Positions 1 to 9,997 of a stretch of 64,000 nt of DNA are shown one piece after another. Made by a program: the position numbers and the translations under genes. The stretch is taken from assembly GCF_001591505.1 (NCBI RefSeq), contig NZ_BCVA01000004.1:124001-188000 (forward strand). Direction: 5' to 3'. How positions within the stretch are numbered: position 1 is the first letter of the stretch; every line of letters begins with the position of its first letter. Below the pieces are notes generated by a model, which saw only the letters and a program-made list of their open reading frames with translations, was not told where the DNA came from and did no database searches. This DNA comes from Neobacillus niacini NBRC 15566. GTDB lineage: Bacteria > Bacillota > Bacilli > Bacillales > Cytobacillaceae.

Positions 1-1
1 C

Positions 2-1957
2 GGCTTAGCTGAATTAAGATCTGCAAAGGTGGTAGTGGATTCACCATTTGAAAACCGCCAAATTCTTATGGATTACATTAGTGCTCAAGGTAAAATAGCA
101 CCGGCTCCAGATAACAACTGGAAGATAGCTCGTGTTGGCGGCAATGCCAAATTAGTTTTTAATACTGCACCTGAAGCAGTTGACTATGTGGCAACTACTC
201 CTAATGTAAAAAACCTTGGAGATTCTACAACTAAACCTGGCTATAAATTATTTGAATTAGATCAAAACATCCATGTTCAATTATTAGGAATTAATGACCT
301 ACACGGGCAGCTAGACTACTCTGCAAAAGTAAATGGACAGCCTGCTGGTGGAATTGCCTACTTATCAGGTTATTTAAAGGATAGAGAATTACAAAATAAT
401 GCTCAAACGATCATGCTGCACGCGGGGGATGCGGTTGGTGCGAGTCGTCCAGTGTCTGCGCTGTTACAGGATGAACCAACTATACACTTCTTGAATGAAA
501 TTGGTTTTGATCTTGGAACAGTTGGTAACCATGAATTTGATGAAGGTGTTAAAGAAATGAAGCGCCTAATCGAAGGTGGATCACATCCTGCAACTGCTGC
601 TAAGTACGGTGAATTTGAAGGAGCAGATTTCCCTTACGTTGTTGCAAACGTTGTAGATGAAAAAACAAATCAGTTAATTTTACCTCCTTATTCGGTAAAA
701 GAAGTAGATGGAGTGAAAATTGGATTTATCGGTGTTATTACAACTGAAACACCAAGTATTGTTACCGCAAGCGGGGTAGCAGGCGTTAAATTTACAGATG
801 AAGTTGAAGCAATCAATAAATATGCAAAAGTACTTAAGGACCAAGGAATAAAATCTATCGTTGTTTTAGCACATAATCCAGGAACTTCTGCGACAGATGG
901 AACAAAACCAACTGGTGAAGTAGTGGAGTTTGCTAATCAAGTTGATGATGAAATCGACGTTATCTTTGGTGCTCATGACCATAAATATCTAAATTCCACT
1001 GTTGATGGTAAATTGCTTGTACAATCTTACTCTTATGGTACGGCATTCTCAGATATTGATTTAACAATCAATCCTGAGACAGGTGATATTACTGGAAAAT
1101 CAGCAGAAATCGTTACAACATTCCAAACTCCAGAATTCTTAGATGAAGGAGTTAAGGCCGAACTTGATGCCTACATGGCGGATATTGCTCCAACCATTAA
1201 TGAAGAAGTTGGGGTAGCTGCTGTTGAGATCACTCGTACAGCGAATGAAGCTGGTGAATCAGCATTAGGAAATCTAATTGCAGATTCTATGCGTGACGCA
1301 ACAAAGGCAGATTTTGCTTTCATGAATTCAGGCGGTATCCGTGACAACCTTAATCAAGGTCCTATTACTTGGGGAGAATTGTTTGCGATTCAACCGTTTG
1401 GTAATGACGTTGTTACTATGAAAGTAACGGGAGAACAAATCAGAACATTATTAAATCAGCAATTTAGTGCTGATAGAAATAGAATTATGGCTGTCTCTGG
1501 TCTGAAGTACACATGGTCAGTAGAAAAGCCGCTTGGTGAAAAAGTTCTAGATATTTTCCTTCCAAACGGGAAAAAGATTGACCCTAATGCAGTATATACG
1601 ATAGCGGTAAATAACTTTATGTCAGATGGCGGGGACGGATATACCATTCTGAAACAGGGTAAAGACCGTAAAGTATGGTTAACGGATTTAGATACTTTAG
1701 TTAACTATGTAAAAGCACAAACCAAACCAATTTCGGCAGCCATTGAAGGCAGAATTTTAAATGCCAAAGAGGCAACTGTCGATTCTCCAGCAACAGGAAA
1801 TGGAAATGGAAATGTCACCGATAAGCCGGCTGATAAACCTGCTGGAAAACCTATACCAAACACAGCTACGAGTATGTATAACTTGTTATTAACGGGTATC
1901 CTTTTTGTTGGACTTGGAATAACATTATTTATTAGAAGAAGAAAAGTACAGAATTAA
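2..1957 (+). CDS. C-terminal part of a wall-anchored 5'-nucleotidase / cyclic-nucleotide phosphodiesterase (YfkN type), 5' truncated
   Basis: The frame is open to the left edge, so the start lies outside the window. The first ~75 visible residues resemble the end of a preceding 5'-nucleotidase C-terminal domain, which suggests a two-module protein like Bacillus YfkN. A complete metallophosphatase module follows: NDLHGQLD, HAGDAVGAS, GNHEFDEG, LAHNPG and GAHDH supply the two-metal site. A 5'-nucleotidase C-terminal domain follows, with NSGGIRDNL and MSDGGDGY. The tail has a Pro/Lys-rich linker, IPNTA, a hydrophobic segment and RRRK, a sortase signal close to the class D (LPNTA/LPDTS) type. The likely role is extracellular dephosphorylation of nucleotides to scavenge phosphate and nucleosides. 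The exact substrate cannot be told from sequence. Confidence 0.88.
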   Translation, partial: GLAELRSAKVVVDSPFENRQILMDYISAQGKIAPAPDNNWKIARVGGNAKLVFNTAPEAVDYVATTPNVKNLGDSTTKPGYKLFELDQNIHVQLLGINDLHGQLDYSAKVNGQPAGGIAYLSGYLKDRELQNNAQTIMLHAGDAVGASRPVSALLQDEPTIHFLNEIGFDLGTVGNHEFDEGVKEMKRLIEGGSHPATAAKYGEFEGADFPYVVANVVDEKTNQLILPPYSVKEVDGVKIGFIGVITTETPSIVTASGVAGVKFTDEVEAINKYAKVLKDQGIKSIVVLAHNPGTSATDGTKPTGEVVEFANQVDDEIDVIFGAHDHKYLNSTVDGKLLVQSYSYGTAFSDIDLTINPETGDITGKSAEIVTTFQTPEFLDEGVKAELDAYMADIAPTINEEVGVAAVEITRTANEAGESALGNLIADSMRDATKADFAFMNSGGIRDNLNQGPITWGELFAIQPFGNDVVTMKVTGEQIRTLLNQQFSADRNRIMAVSGLKYTWSVEKPLGEKVLDIFLPNGKKIDPNAVYTIAVNNFMSDGGDGYTILKQGKDRKVWLTDLDTLVNYVKAQTKPISAAIEGRILNAKEATVDSPATGNGNGNVTDKPADKPAGKPIPNTATSMYNLLLTGILFVGLGITLFIRRRKVQN

Positions 1958-1964
1958 TTTGAAG

Positions 1965-1998
1965 CAACCTTACTCTTCATCGAGTAAGGTTGTTTTTA
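1965..1998 (+). terminator. Rho-independent terminator after the nucleotidase gene
   Basis: An 11-bp perfect stem (1965-1975 with 1982-1992) closes a TTCATC loop and is followed by a T-rich tract, eight bases after the stop codon. Confidence 0.9.
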
Positions 1999-2040
1999 AT
2001 ATAAACAGCTTATAGTGCTTTTCGGTGCATATTTTGTTAT

Positions 2041-2058
2041 TATGTAGATGTCTACATA
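2041..2058. promoter_or_regulatory. Perfect 8-2-8 palindrome upstream of mnaA
   Basis: TATGTAGA, TG, TCTACATA is an exact inverted repeat 33 bp before the mnaA start. It overlaps a possible -10 hexamer (TATTAT, 2038-2043). It could be a repressor operator or a short RNA hairpin. No regulator is identifiable from the site. Confidence 0.4.
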
Positions 2059-2091
2059 TATCAATCAATGATTATCCTTTTGGAGGTTTAT

Positions 2092-3240
2092 ATGAATAAC
2101 CAGATAAAAGTAATGACTGTTTTTGGGACCAGACCGGAAGCAATTAAAATGGCTCCGCTAGTAAAAGAGTTAGCGAAACAGAATGATAAAATTAAATCTA
2201 TTGTAACTGTTACAGCACAACATAGAGAAATGCTAGACCAAGTATTAAAAATATTTCAGATTCAACCAGACTATGACTTAAATATCATGAAAGACCGCCA
2301 ATCCTTAATTGATGTAACTACCCGCAGTTTAGAAGGATTGAATAAAGTGTTTCAAGAGGTTAAACCTGATATCGTGTTGGTTCATGGTGATACCACAACA
2401 ACGTTTGTGGCAAGTTTGGCTGCTTTTTATAACTCTATTCCTATTGGGCATGTCGAGGCTGGCCTGCGTACAGGGAATAAATATTCTCCTTACCCTGAAG
2501 AGATGAACCGACAGCTTACAGGAGTATTAGCAGATCTGCATTTTTCACCAACCACTCAATCGAAGGAAAACCTATTGGTTGAAAATAAGCGGGAAGATTC
2601 CATTTTTGTTACCGGAAATACTGCGATTGATGCGTTAAAAACAACTGTAAAAGACCAGTATTCCCATCCAGTATTAGATAATCTTGGCAGTGATCGGTTA
2701 GTATTGATGACGGCACATCGCAGAGAAAATCTAGGAAAACCAATGGAGAATATGTTTAATGCAATCAGAAGATTGGTTGAAAAGCACGAGGATATTCAGG
2801 TGGTGTATCCAGTGCATATGAATCCAGTTGTTCGAGAGATTGCGAATAGAGTTCTGTGTGAAAATAACCGCATCCACTTAATTGAGCCATTAGATGTAAT
2901 CGATTTTCATAATTTTGCTTCCAGGGCCTATTTGATTCTAACGGATTCTGGTGGTGTACAAGAAGAAGCACCGTCTTTAGGAGTTCCGGTACTTGTTTTA
3001 AGAGATACCACGGAGCGGCCTGAAGGAGTTACGGCAGGTACACTAAAACTTGCTGGTACAGATGAAGAGACCATATATAAACTTGCGGATGAACTACTGT
3101 CTGATAAAGAAGCGCATGACCAAATGAGCAAGGCCTCTAATCCATATGGTGATGGGCAGGCTTCCGAAAGAATCGTTAAAGCAATAATGTATCATTTTAA
3201 CCTAACAAATGAAAAACCAACGGACTTTGGGGAATTTTAA
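2092..3240 (+). CDS. mnaA: UDP-N-acetylglucosamine 2-epimerase (non-hydrolysing)
   Basis: Interconverts UDP-GlcNAc and UDP-ManNAc in the cytoplasm, supplying ManNAc for wall teichoic acid linkage units or capsule. Family motifs are present: FGTRPEAIKMAPL at the N terminus, AQHREM, HGDTTTTF, HVEAGLRTG, TAHRRENLG and DSGGVQEEAPSLG, on a GT-B-like fold of 382 aa, the usual length. The chosen ATG at 2092 sits 5 nt after a GGAGG box (2082-2086); an in-frame ATG at 2068 would add eight residues and has no such box. The gene is monocistronic, with terminators on both sides. Confidence 0.95.
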   Translation: MNNQIKVMTVFGTRPEAIKMAPLVKELAKQNDKIKSIVTVTAQHREMLDQVLKIFQIQPDYDLNIMKDRQSLIDVTTRSLEGLNKVFQEVKPDIVLVHGDTTTTFVASLAAFYNSIPIGHVEAGLRTGNKYSPYPEEMNRQLTGVLADLHFSPTTQSKENLLVENKREDSIFVTGNTAIDALKTTVKDQYSHPVLDNLGSDRLVLMTAHRRENLGKPMENMFNAIRRLVEKHEDIQVVYPVHMNPVVREIANRVLCENNRIHLIEPLDVIDFHNFASRAYLILTDSGGVQEEAPSLGVPVLVLRDTTERPEGVTAGTLKLAGTDEETIYKLADELLSDKEAHDQMSKASNPYGDGQASERIVKAIMYHFNLTNEKPTDFGEF

Positions 3241-3247
3241 AATAGAG

Positions 3248-3280
3248 AAAGCTGACTTGTATATGAAGTCAGCTTTTCTT
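3248..3280. terminator. Terminator between mnaA and the LTA-synthase-like gene, probably bidirectional
   Basis: An 11-bp stem (AAAGCTGACTT with its complement) and T-rich tails on both sides lie in the 38-bp gap between two convergent genes. Confidence 0.85.
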
Positions 3281-5369
3281 ATTCATAAATATATTTATTA
3301 CTACTCGAAAGAATCTTTTCATTTTGATCGATTACCTTGACCATAATTTCCGTGCCCTTTTTTAATTCAGTAAAAGGAATAGTAATATTTGTTGTATTTC
3401 CAGAAATTTTATCAGCCGCCGTTCCGTCAATAAAGACATAACTATTGTGTGTGAAATTTTGCCCTTTTACAACTATCTTGTCTTTACCTTTACGAATAGA
3501 TATCGAAGTGATTTTTGGATCCTTGTATCCTAAACGGTAGTTCTTGCTAACCTCAATTTTCTTATTGTCGTTGAAATACATTTTACCAAATAAAATATCG
3601 TACTGAAGCATCTTTAATTCAGTTAGTGTCTCATTATCCATCTGCTCTACTGCGTAGAAATCTTCTCTAGGTATTTTTGATAACCCATCATTTAAGTATT
3701 TCGAAAGCAAATAATTCGTAAAAGGATTACCAGTTAAACCTGCTCGATTTAAGATAATAGGAGTCAGCATGGATGAACCTATATTAATACTTTCCTTTTT
3801 GTTACTGTAATTATCCCAAATTAATAATGGAGTCGAATACATATTTAAATATTCTTCATAAGAATCAGTACCTTGGTAGAAGTTTGCCTCTTCATAAACC
3901 ATGTATTCATTCCCTAGTAAAGGGAGATGGTCACCAAAAAAGATAAGAATAGTCTTTTTGTCCATAGTATTTAATTCATTAATTAATCTTTCAAGGTCTT
4001 GGTCGATATCCAATAGGTTATCTGAGTAAACCTCTAACATGCTTTCTGCCTCATCTGAAAAAGAGGCATCGCCCTTTAAATGCGTTTCAATTGTTGAAAA
4101 GGCCTCCTTCTTGTCAGTAGAATAAGGACCGTGGTTTTGAGTAGTAACAGCAAAAATAAAATTTGGTTTGCCACTATTTTCTTGTTTTAGCTTTTTTAAA
4201 ATTTCATCTGTGACACTTTTGTCTCGGAAAAAAGGACCATGAGCAATCGGATTTCCCATAAATTCCATACTAATAAATCGATTAAAACCTAAATCCCTGT
4301 AAACGCCGGATCGGTCATAAAACCAGTGATGCCAGGAATGAATTGCGGTTGTATCATAGCCTTGTTTTCTTAAGATAGTTGGAAGAGAAGGCAGAGGTTT
4401 CTTAACATAATTCAAATAGGCGATAGAGCCAGAGGGTAAAAAATGTGTTGATAACCCAGTTAATGCTTCAAATTCCGTATTAACCGTTGACCCGCCAAAC
4501 ACAGTTACATTAAGTGACCCTGAGCTTGCTTCCTGTTGAAGTTGATGAAAATACGGTAATGGATCTTGATTGAACACTACACTTTCCATTTTAGTTGGAT
4601 CCCAAAAGGCTTCATTCATAATCATAATAATATTGGGTTTATCATTATCGTTTGGATATTCAGGTACATCTGATTTAGAAATAATGGTATTGATGGCTGA
4701 TTGGGAGTAACCAATAGGTATCTCTTGTTTCAACCATTTCAAGTTTTGAATAAAACCTGCCATTAGCCCATCTATTTCATAGGTGGTTCTTTGATCTGTC
4801 ATTTGATAAATAATCATTAACTTTCTCTTAAGGAATGTGGAATCATTAGAACTTTCGATTCTAAAAATAACGATGAATGCTGTTAGCAAAACAACAGAAG
4901 TTAAAAATCTAATCAAATTAGAACCCTGTTGATTTGGGATTTTATAAACTAGAAAAATGCCCAATAGGCTTAACACAACAAGGAAGACAATAGTCCAAAA
5001 GTGTAATGTTCCAGAGAAAAACTCAGCCATACTTCTCGCTTCTGCTGCAAGAGAGAGATCAGTTGGTAAAACAGGCACGCCGCGAATCCCTTGTTTCACA
5101 TTTGAAGCTAAACCAAGAAATAACAATGGGATGGTTATTAGATAGGAAAGAATAATATAAAGTTTTCTTTTGAACATATGTAAGCTTGCTAATAGCAAAA
5201 ATAATAATAAAAAATTATAGGTGAAAGGTCTAGTGTAATCTTTTGTCCATTCAAGAGCAGGACTAAACCCTCCTCGATAAAGGACTTCCGTTAAGAAAAT
5301 CGTGATAAATGATTGAATTCCCGTCATTATCAAGGCAAAGATTGGTTCTTTGTGTTTTATCTTTAACAT
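3279..5369 (-). CDS. LTA synthase family membrane phosphotransferase with a C-terminal Ig/TIG-like extension
   Basis: About five N-terminal membrane helices lead to an extracellular sulfatase-fold domain. Motifs include NIIMIMNEAFWDP (metal site), a Thr/Ser-rich GGSTVNTEFEALTG segment where LtaS enzymes carry the catalytic threonine, and FFGDHLPLLG. Family members move glycerol-phosphate from phosphatidylglycerol onto teichoic acid or other acceptors. At 696 aa it is longer than classical LtaS (about 640 aa): the last ~80 residues (KITSISIRKGKDKIVVKG onward) resemble a TIG/IPT-type beta-sandwich. The ATG at 5369 is preferred over 5396 because AAAGGGG lies just upstream. Whether it makes LTA or modifies another polymer is open. 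Confidence 0.85.
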   Translation of the reverse strand: MLKIKHKEPIFALIMTGIQSFITIFLTEVLYRGGFSPALEWTKDYTRPFTYNFLLLFLLLASLHMFKRKLYIILSYLITIPLLFLGLASNVKQGIRGVPVLPTDLSLAAEARSMAEFFSGTLHFWTIVFLVVLSLLGIFLVYKIPNQQGSNLIRFLTSVVLLTAFIVIFRIESSNDSTFLKRKLMIIYQMTDQRTTYEIDGLMAGFIQNLKWLKQEIPIGYSQSAINTIISKSDVPEYPNDNDKPNIIMIMNEAFWDPTKMESVVFNQDPLPYFHQLQQEASSGSLNVTVFGGSTVNTEFEALTGLSTHFLPSGSIAYLNYVKKPLPSLPTILRKQGYDTTAIHSWHHWFYDRSGVYRDLGFNRFISMEFMGNPIAHGPFFRDKSVTDEILKKLKQENSGKPNFIFAVTTQNHGPYSTDKKEAFSTIETHLKGDASFSDEAESMLEVYSDNLLDIDQDLERLINELNTMDKKTILIFFGDHLPLLGNEYMVYEEANFYQGTDSYEEYLNMYSTPLLIWDNYSNKKESINIGSSMLTPIILNRAGLTGNPFTNYLLSKYLNDGLSKIPREDFYAVEQMDNETLTELKMLQYDILFGKMYFNDNKKIEVSKNYRLGYKDPKITSISIRKGKDKIVVKGQNFTHNSYVFIDGTAADKISGNTTNITIPFTELKKGTEIMVKVIDQNEKILSSSNKYIYE

Positions 5370-5505
5370 TTTGACCCCTTTCGACACCAAAATCATTGAA
5401 TTTAATTTACCCTAATTGTGTACTTATATGTTTTTAGGTTAGAAAAGAACAACATAACCAGTGTAGAAATCATACAAGCACCTTAGATAGCAAACTACTA
5501 CATTC

Positions 5506-5534
5506 TTGTTTATTGATTCTCGTTATGGAATAAT
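5506..5534 (+). promoter_or_regulatory. Possible sigma-A promoter for gtaB
   Basis: TTGTTT, 17 bp, AATAAT, about 80 bp before the gtaB start, in the 247-bp divergent gap. The match is moderate. Confidence 0.35.
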
Positions 5535-5616
5535 TAGTTAAAAATGTAGATGATTCGTTAATTAGTAAAGTTCGGAAAGTGTTGTTCTTAGTATATCAAA
5601 GAAAGGGAGTATTAGA

Positions 5617-6498
5617 TTGAAAAAAGTAAAAAAGGCTATTATACCTGCTGCAGGTCTAGGCACACGTTTTTTACCCGCAACAAAGGCAATGCCGAAGGAA
5701 ATGCTGCCGATTCTTGATAAACCTACGATACAATATATTGTGGAAGAAGCGATAGAGTCTGGAATAGAAGATATTATCATTGTAACAGGAAAAGGTAAGA
5801 GGGCAATTGAAGACCATTTTGATTCCGCGTATGAGCTGGAACAAACCTTAATCAGTAAAGAAAAATTCGATTTATTAAAAAAGGTTCAAGAGCCATCCAA
5901 ATTAGTCGATATCCATTATATTAGACAGAAGGAACCAAAAGGACTAGGACACGCTGTTTGGTGTGCTAGAAACTTTATTGGCAATGAACCTTTTGCAGTC
6001 TTACTTGGTGATGATATTGTTCAAGCAGAAACCCCGTGTTTAAAACAGTTAATAAATGAATATGATCGAACCCATTCCTCCGTTATTGGCGTAAAAAGGG
6101 TTCCTGATAATGAGACAAATCGTTATGGAATCATTGATCCTATTGAACAACAAGGGCGCTCATTTCAGGTCAAAAACTTTGTCGAAAAGCCTGAAATAGA
6201 AAAAGCTCCTTCTAACTTGGCAATAATAGGGAGATATGTGTTTACTCCAGATATCTTTATGTTTTTAGATAAACAGGAAGTGGGAGCTGGAGGAGAAATC
6301 CAGTTGACAGATTCAATTCAGAATCTAAACAAAATACAACGTGTCTTTGCATATGAATTTGAAGGAAACAGATATGATGTAGGAGAAAAACTTGGATTTA
6401 TTGAAACTACAATAGAGTTTGCACTTAAAAATAAGGATTTAAAGGAGAATCTGCTAAAGTTTTTGAAGTCAAAAATTGAAGAACATGAACATTTCTAA
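5617..6498 (+). CDS. gtaB: UTP--glucose-1-phosphate uridylyltransferase
   Basis: Makes UDP-glucose from UTP and glucose-1-phosphate for glucolipids, teichoic acid glucosylation and exopolysaccharide. The nucleotidyltransferase signature [19 protein letters not shown] is at the N terminus, followed by the GalU/GtaB motifs [22 protein letters not shown] and [10 protein letters not shown]. Its 293 aa is typical. The start is TTG at 5617, preceded by AAAGGGAG. galE follows after 136 bp on the same strand, so UDP-Glc and UDP-Gal supply are coupled. Confidence 0.95.
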   Translation: MKKVKKAIIPAAGLGTRFLPATKAMPKEMLPILDKPTIQYIVEEAIESGIEDIIIVTGKGKRAIEDHFDSAYELEQTLISKEKFDLLKKVQEPSKLVDIHYIRQKEPKGLGHAVWCARNFIGNEPFAVLLGDDIVQAETPCLKQLINEYDRTHSSVIGVKRVPDNETNRYGIIDPIEQQGRSFQVKNFVEKPEIEKAPSNLAIIGRYVFTPDIFMFLDKQEVGAGGEIQLTDSIQNLNKIQRVFAYEFEGNRYDVGEKLGFIETTIEFALKNKDLKENLLKFLKSKIEEHEHF

Positions 6499-6634
6499 AA
6501 ATGTTATCGGTATAATAAGCAATTCTTATAAGTGTCCAATTCATTCCAATTTAATGTTTTTTTGGTGTAATTTAGGTATAATATCCTTTGGGTTAAATTT
6601 TTAATATATCAGAGAAATAAAGGGGGTCATTTCC

Positions 6635-7642
6635 ATGGCGATTTTAGTTACAGGAGGTTCTGGTTATATCGGAAGTCACACCTGTGTAGAGCTATTGAAT
6701 GCTGGATATGAAATCATAGTTGTTGATAATTTTTCAAATAGTAAGCCCGAATCATTAACTCGTGTTAAAGAAATCACTGGTAAGGATTTTAAGTTTTATG
6801 AAGTAGATATACTTGACCAGAAAGGGCTAGAAAAGGTTTTTTCGGAGAATCATATTGAAGCAGTTATCCATTTTGCTGGTCTAAAAGCTGTTGGAGAGTC
6901 TGTGTCCATACCTTTACATTATTATCATAATAACATAACGGGAACACTTATTCTTTGCGAGGTAATGAATAAATATGGTGTAAAAAAATTGGTATTTAGC
7001 TCATCAGCTACTGTTTATGGATTACCTGAACAAGTTCCGATTTCAGAGGATTTTCCGCTTTCTGCAACAAATCCCTATGGACGTACGAAGCTCATGATAG
7101 AAGAAATTTTAGGTGATTTGTTTATCTCGGATGAAAGTTGGAGTATTGCTCTTTTACGTTATTTTAATCCTATTGGAGCACATGAAAGTGGCCGAATCGG
7201 TGAAAATCCAAATGGCATTCCTAACAATCTAATGCCATATATTACACAAGTTGCAGTAGGAAAATTGAAAGAGTTACAAGTTTTTGGAAATGATTTTCCA
7301 ACTATTGATGGTACTGGTGTAAGGGACTACATCCATGTAGTTGATTTATCAAAAGGACATTTAAAAGCACTTGAAAAGGTACTTCAGACAACGGGTGTAG
7401 AACCATATAATTTGGGTACAGGTAAGGGATATAGTGTTTTGGAGCTTGTTTCAGCTTTTGAAAGCGCCTCTGGCAGAAAAATCCCCTACAAAATCGTTGA
7501 TAGGAGACCTGGTGACGTTGCCGTAAGCTATGCAAACCCACAGAAAGCGAAGTTAGAACTTAACTGGACAGCTGAAAAAGGGGTAAAGGAAATGTGCGAG
7601 GATTCCTGGAGATGGCAAAAATCAAATCCTGAAGGATATTAA
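6635..7642 (+). CDS. galE: UDP-glucose 4-epimerase
   Basis: An extended short-chain dehydrogenase/reductase that interconverts UDP-Glc and UDP-Gal with bound NAD. It shows the glycine-rich [12 protein letters not shown] motif at the N terminus, SSSATVYG and the catalytic YGRTK pair. GalE-specific blocks include [12 protein letters not shown] and [14 protein letters not shown]. At 335 aa it is full length. AAAGGGGGT precedes the ATG. A TATAAT at 6577-6582 may be its own -10 box, without a convincing -35. It probably supplies galactose to the adjacent polysaccharide loci. Confidence 0.96.
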   Translation: MAILVTGGSGYIGSHTCVELLNAGYEIIVVDNFSNSKPESLTRVKEITGKDFKFYEVDILDQKGLEKVFSENHIEAVIHFAGLKAVGESVSIPLHYYHNNITGTLILCEVMNKYGVKKLVFSSSATVYGLPEQVPISEDFPLSATNPYGRTKLMIEEILGDLFISDESWSIALLRYFNPIGAHESGRIGENPNGIPNNLMPYITQVAVGKLKELQVFGNDFPTIDGTGVRDYIHVVDLSKGHLKALEKVLQTTGVEPYNLGTGKGYSVLELVSAFESASGRKIPYKIVDRRPGDVAVSYANPQKAKLELNWTAEKGVKEMCEDSWRWQKSNPEGY

Positions 7643-7690
7643 AAAAGATGACTTTCCTAACGAAAAGTTTAGGGAAAGTCATCTTTTTCA
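7642..7690. terminator. Bidirectional terminator between galE and the leftward polysaccharide operon
   Basis: A stem of about 15 bp (AAAAGATGACTTTCC with its complement) has A-rich and T-rich flanks, lying between convergent stop codons. Confidence 0.9.
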
Positions 7691-7697
7691 TTTTATA

Positions 7698-8762
7698 TTA
7701 ATAGTTTTTCTCAATATACTTTACCATGTCAACAACATTAAATTTCTTAGAGGTATCAAGAGCGTTTTTCTTCAACTCGAGAACCTTTGCATCGTCTAAT
7801 CTAATAAATGTTTCGAGGGCAATTTTTAAATCTTCGCTGCTTTTCGGAGTAGTTAAAAACCCATTAAACCCGTTTTCCAATGCTTCTGGAATACCGCCTA
7901 CACTAGAAGCAATAACAGGTATTCCTGCTGAAAATGCCTCTACTAATGTATAGGGAAAACCTTCTTGGATAGATGGCATAATAAGGATATCATAGTTCCG
8001 GAGTGTTTTAATCACTTGATCGGGATTCATAAAACCACAATTTCTAACATTGTTTGTATTCAATTCTTTAATTGTTTGGTCTACATACTCTTTCAAAGGA
8101 CCGTCACCGTAAAAATCAACAGTTAGTTTATTTTTTAATTCACTTTTATTGATTTCCTTTAAAGCTTCTAAAAGATAAGGGAGTCCCTTCTCTTCGATAT
8201 ATCTCCCAAGGAAAACCACTTTTCTGCTGGAGGCTGTATGACTTAATTTGGTTTCCTCAATTTCTACACCATTATAGATTGTTTCAATCCTATCTAATGG
8301 AATATTGTTAGAGTTTAAAGTTTTTTTAACATCATCGGAAACGGCTATAATTTTGCTATATCGCTTTAAAGCTGATATATAAACGAGTTCAATACCTTTT
8401 CTTAACTTAAGTCGATTTGGTATCCATCCATGAGCAGTTGTTATGAAGTTGCCCTTGAAACCGGCTAGACCGACAGCGATAGCTGCCATTAAGGTTGCCC
8501 GCGGACTATGAACATGGATCGTATCAGGATTCATTTGTTTAATAAGTTTCGACATAGACAAGATACTTGAACTGCCTCTATTAACGGTTTGTACCTGTAA
8601 ATTTTTCATCCCTTTTAATTCTTCTTCGATTTTAGTGTTTTCGGGTACAATAATAGACAGATTAAACTTGCTTCTATCCAGGTATCTGCAAATGTCTAAT
8701 ACATGACGCTCTGCACCGCCATAGGCTGAATTTAAGATAATCAAGAGAATATTTTTTTTCAT
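7698..8762 (-). CDS. GT4-type glycosyltransferase, last gene of the first polysaccharide operon
   Basis: A GT-B fold enzyme of 354 aa. The N terminus has the acceptor-side NSAYGGAERHVLDI signature, and the C terminus carries GRYIEEKGLPYLLEAL and the donor-binding EGFPYTLVEAFSAGIPV block with the EX7E arrangement of family GT4. It acts on the cytoplasmic face, adding a sugar to a lipid-linked repeat unit. Its start overlaps the stop of the upstream polymerase gene by 4 bp, which indicates translational coupling. Donor and acceptor cannot be predicted. Confidence 0.85.
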   Translation of the reverse strand: MKKNILLIILNSAYGGAERHVLDICRYLDRSKFNLSIIVPENTKIEEELKGMKNLQVQTVNRGSSSILSMSKLIKQMNPDTIHVHSPRATLMAAIAVGLAGFKGNFITTAHGWIPNRLKLRKGIELVYISALKRYSKIIAVSDDVKKTLNSNNIPLDRIETIYNGVEIEETKLSHTASSRKVVFLGRYIEEKGLPYLLEALKEINKSELKNKLTVDFYGDGPLKEYVDQTIKELNTNNVRNCGFMNPDQVIKTLRNYDILIMPSIQEGFPYTLVEAFSAGIPVIASSVGGIPEALENGFNGFLTTPKSSEDLKIALETFIRLDDAKVLELKKNALDTSKKFNVVDMVKYIEKNY

Positions 8763-9997
8763 TTTGACGTTCCTTTATGTGTAGATTCTTTTGTTAAGAG
8801 TGTTGAAATAATTAAGCCAACCATTACTGGCAATGAATAGTGTCCAAATGTATTAATTCCGAATGAACAAATTAAAAAAAATGTGCTGATTAAGAATAGA
8901 TCAATATTTTTACTATTTAATGATTTCCAATTCACCTTGATCATTTTAGCAAGCAAATAAAGGAGAATTCCAAATCCAATCAGACCCGTTTGAAGAAGCC
9001 AATCGAAATACAAATTATGAGCACTAAATCGAAGAATACCTTCACTGTCAGATACAGCACCATGAAAGTACTTTCCTATTATTAAATCAGAAGAACCCAG
9101 TCCATAACCGAAAAAGGAGTAAATATCAAACTTGCCAATAAGGCCCCAAATCACTTTCCAAATATCGATGCGGTCATCGTGTAATAACCCCTTAAACCTT
9201 GACGATAATGGGGAATTCAAAATTAGGAAGACCAGTAATATAATTGAAACAAGAGAAATGGACAAAGTTTTGATTAAGACCTTTTTCTCTTTAAAGTTGT
9301 TTTTCAAGACAAGGACAACAAAAGTTAACATGAGAGTTAAGATTAGTGAAAGTGTTATCGTGCGTGATAGTGTTAAAAATAAAAAGTAAATCAATAGTAA
9401 GCAAGCCGCTAAATGGATATAAATATATGTCTTATTTATCTTTTTAGAAAGATTATTTTTTAGTGTAGATATAAAGTAAAACAGCGCAATCCCAATATAC
9501 ATTCCTAAAAAGTTGGGATCCGTTGCAAATTGACCTTCGATATACCCCAGCCGATCGCCGCCAAAATTATAAGTATCTAGGAAGAAATACAACACTTTCA
9601 ATTTTAATAGTATTGTAAATACAAGCATCCCCCAAGAAAACCAAGCCCATAACTTGCGGTAGTCAAATAAGTAAAGTAAATAGGCTGCAGCAATAGACGA
9701 TACTAATAGGAAGATATTTGTTATACCCTTATTTACATCTATAGACCATATAAGGGTAATAATAGATATTAAAATAATGACAGTATAATATTTTATCGTT
9801 TTAAAATGAATGATATCTTTAAACCAAATGACAGAAAGCAGTAAAGGTCCGTAATAAATTCCAATAATAAACGGGCTCTTTAGTGCCAGGGTCTCACTCA
9901 AAAATGGTATATACCCAATTAAAAAGGGCATGGAAAACATGATAAATTTCAAGTAATTTCTTAAAAAAACTTCAATCCAGTACTTATTTATGGCCAT
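8759..9997 (-). CDS. O-antigen ligase/polymerase-like membrane protein (Wzy candidate)
   Basis: A polytopic membrane protein of 412 aa with roughly 11 hydrophobic helices. The large loop ends with SAHNLYFDWLLQTGLIG, the characteristic H-N-x-Y/F motif of the O-antigen ligase/Wzy superfamily. Flanked by a flippase and glycosyltransferases, it is most simply the polymerase that joins exported repeat units on the outer membrane face. It overlaps both neighbours by a few bases in one operon. Confidence 0.78.
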   Translation of the reverse strand: MAINKYWIEVFLRNYLKFIMFSMPFLIGYIPFLSETLALKSPFIIGIYYGPLLLSVIWFKDIIHFKTIKYYTVIILISIITLIWSIDVNKGITNIFLLVSSIAAAYLLYLFDYRKLWAWFSWGMLVFTILLKLKVLYFFLDTYNFGGDRLGYIEGQFATDPNFLGMYIGIALFYFISTLKNNLSKKINKTYIYIHLAACLLLIYFLFLTLSRTITLSLILTLMLTFVVLVLKNNFKEKKVLIKTLSISLVSIILLVFLILNSPLSSRFKGLLHDDRIDIWKVIWGLIGKFDIYSFFGYGLGSSDLIIGKYFHGAVSDSEGILRFSAHNLYFDWLLQTGLIGFGILLYLLAKMIKVNWKSLNSKNIDLFLISTFFLICSFGINTFGHYSLPVMVGLIISTLLTKESTHKGTSK

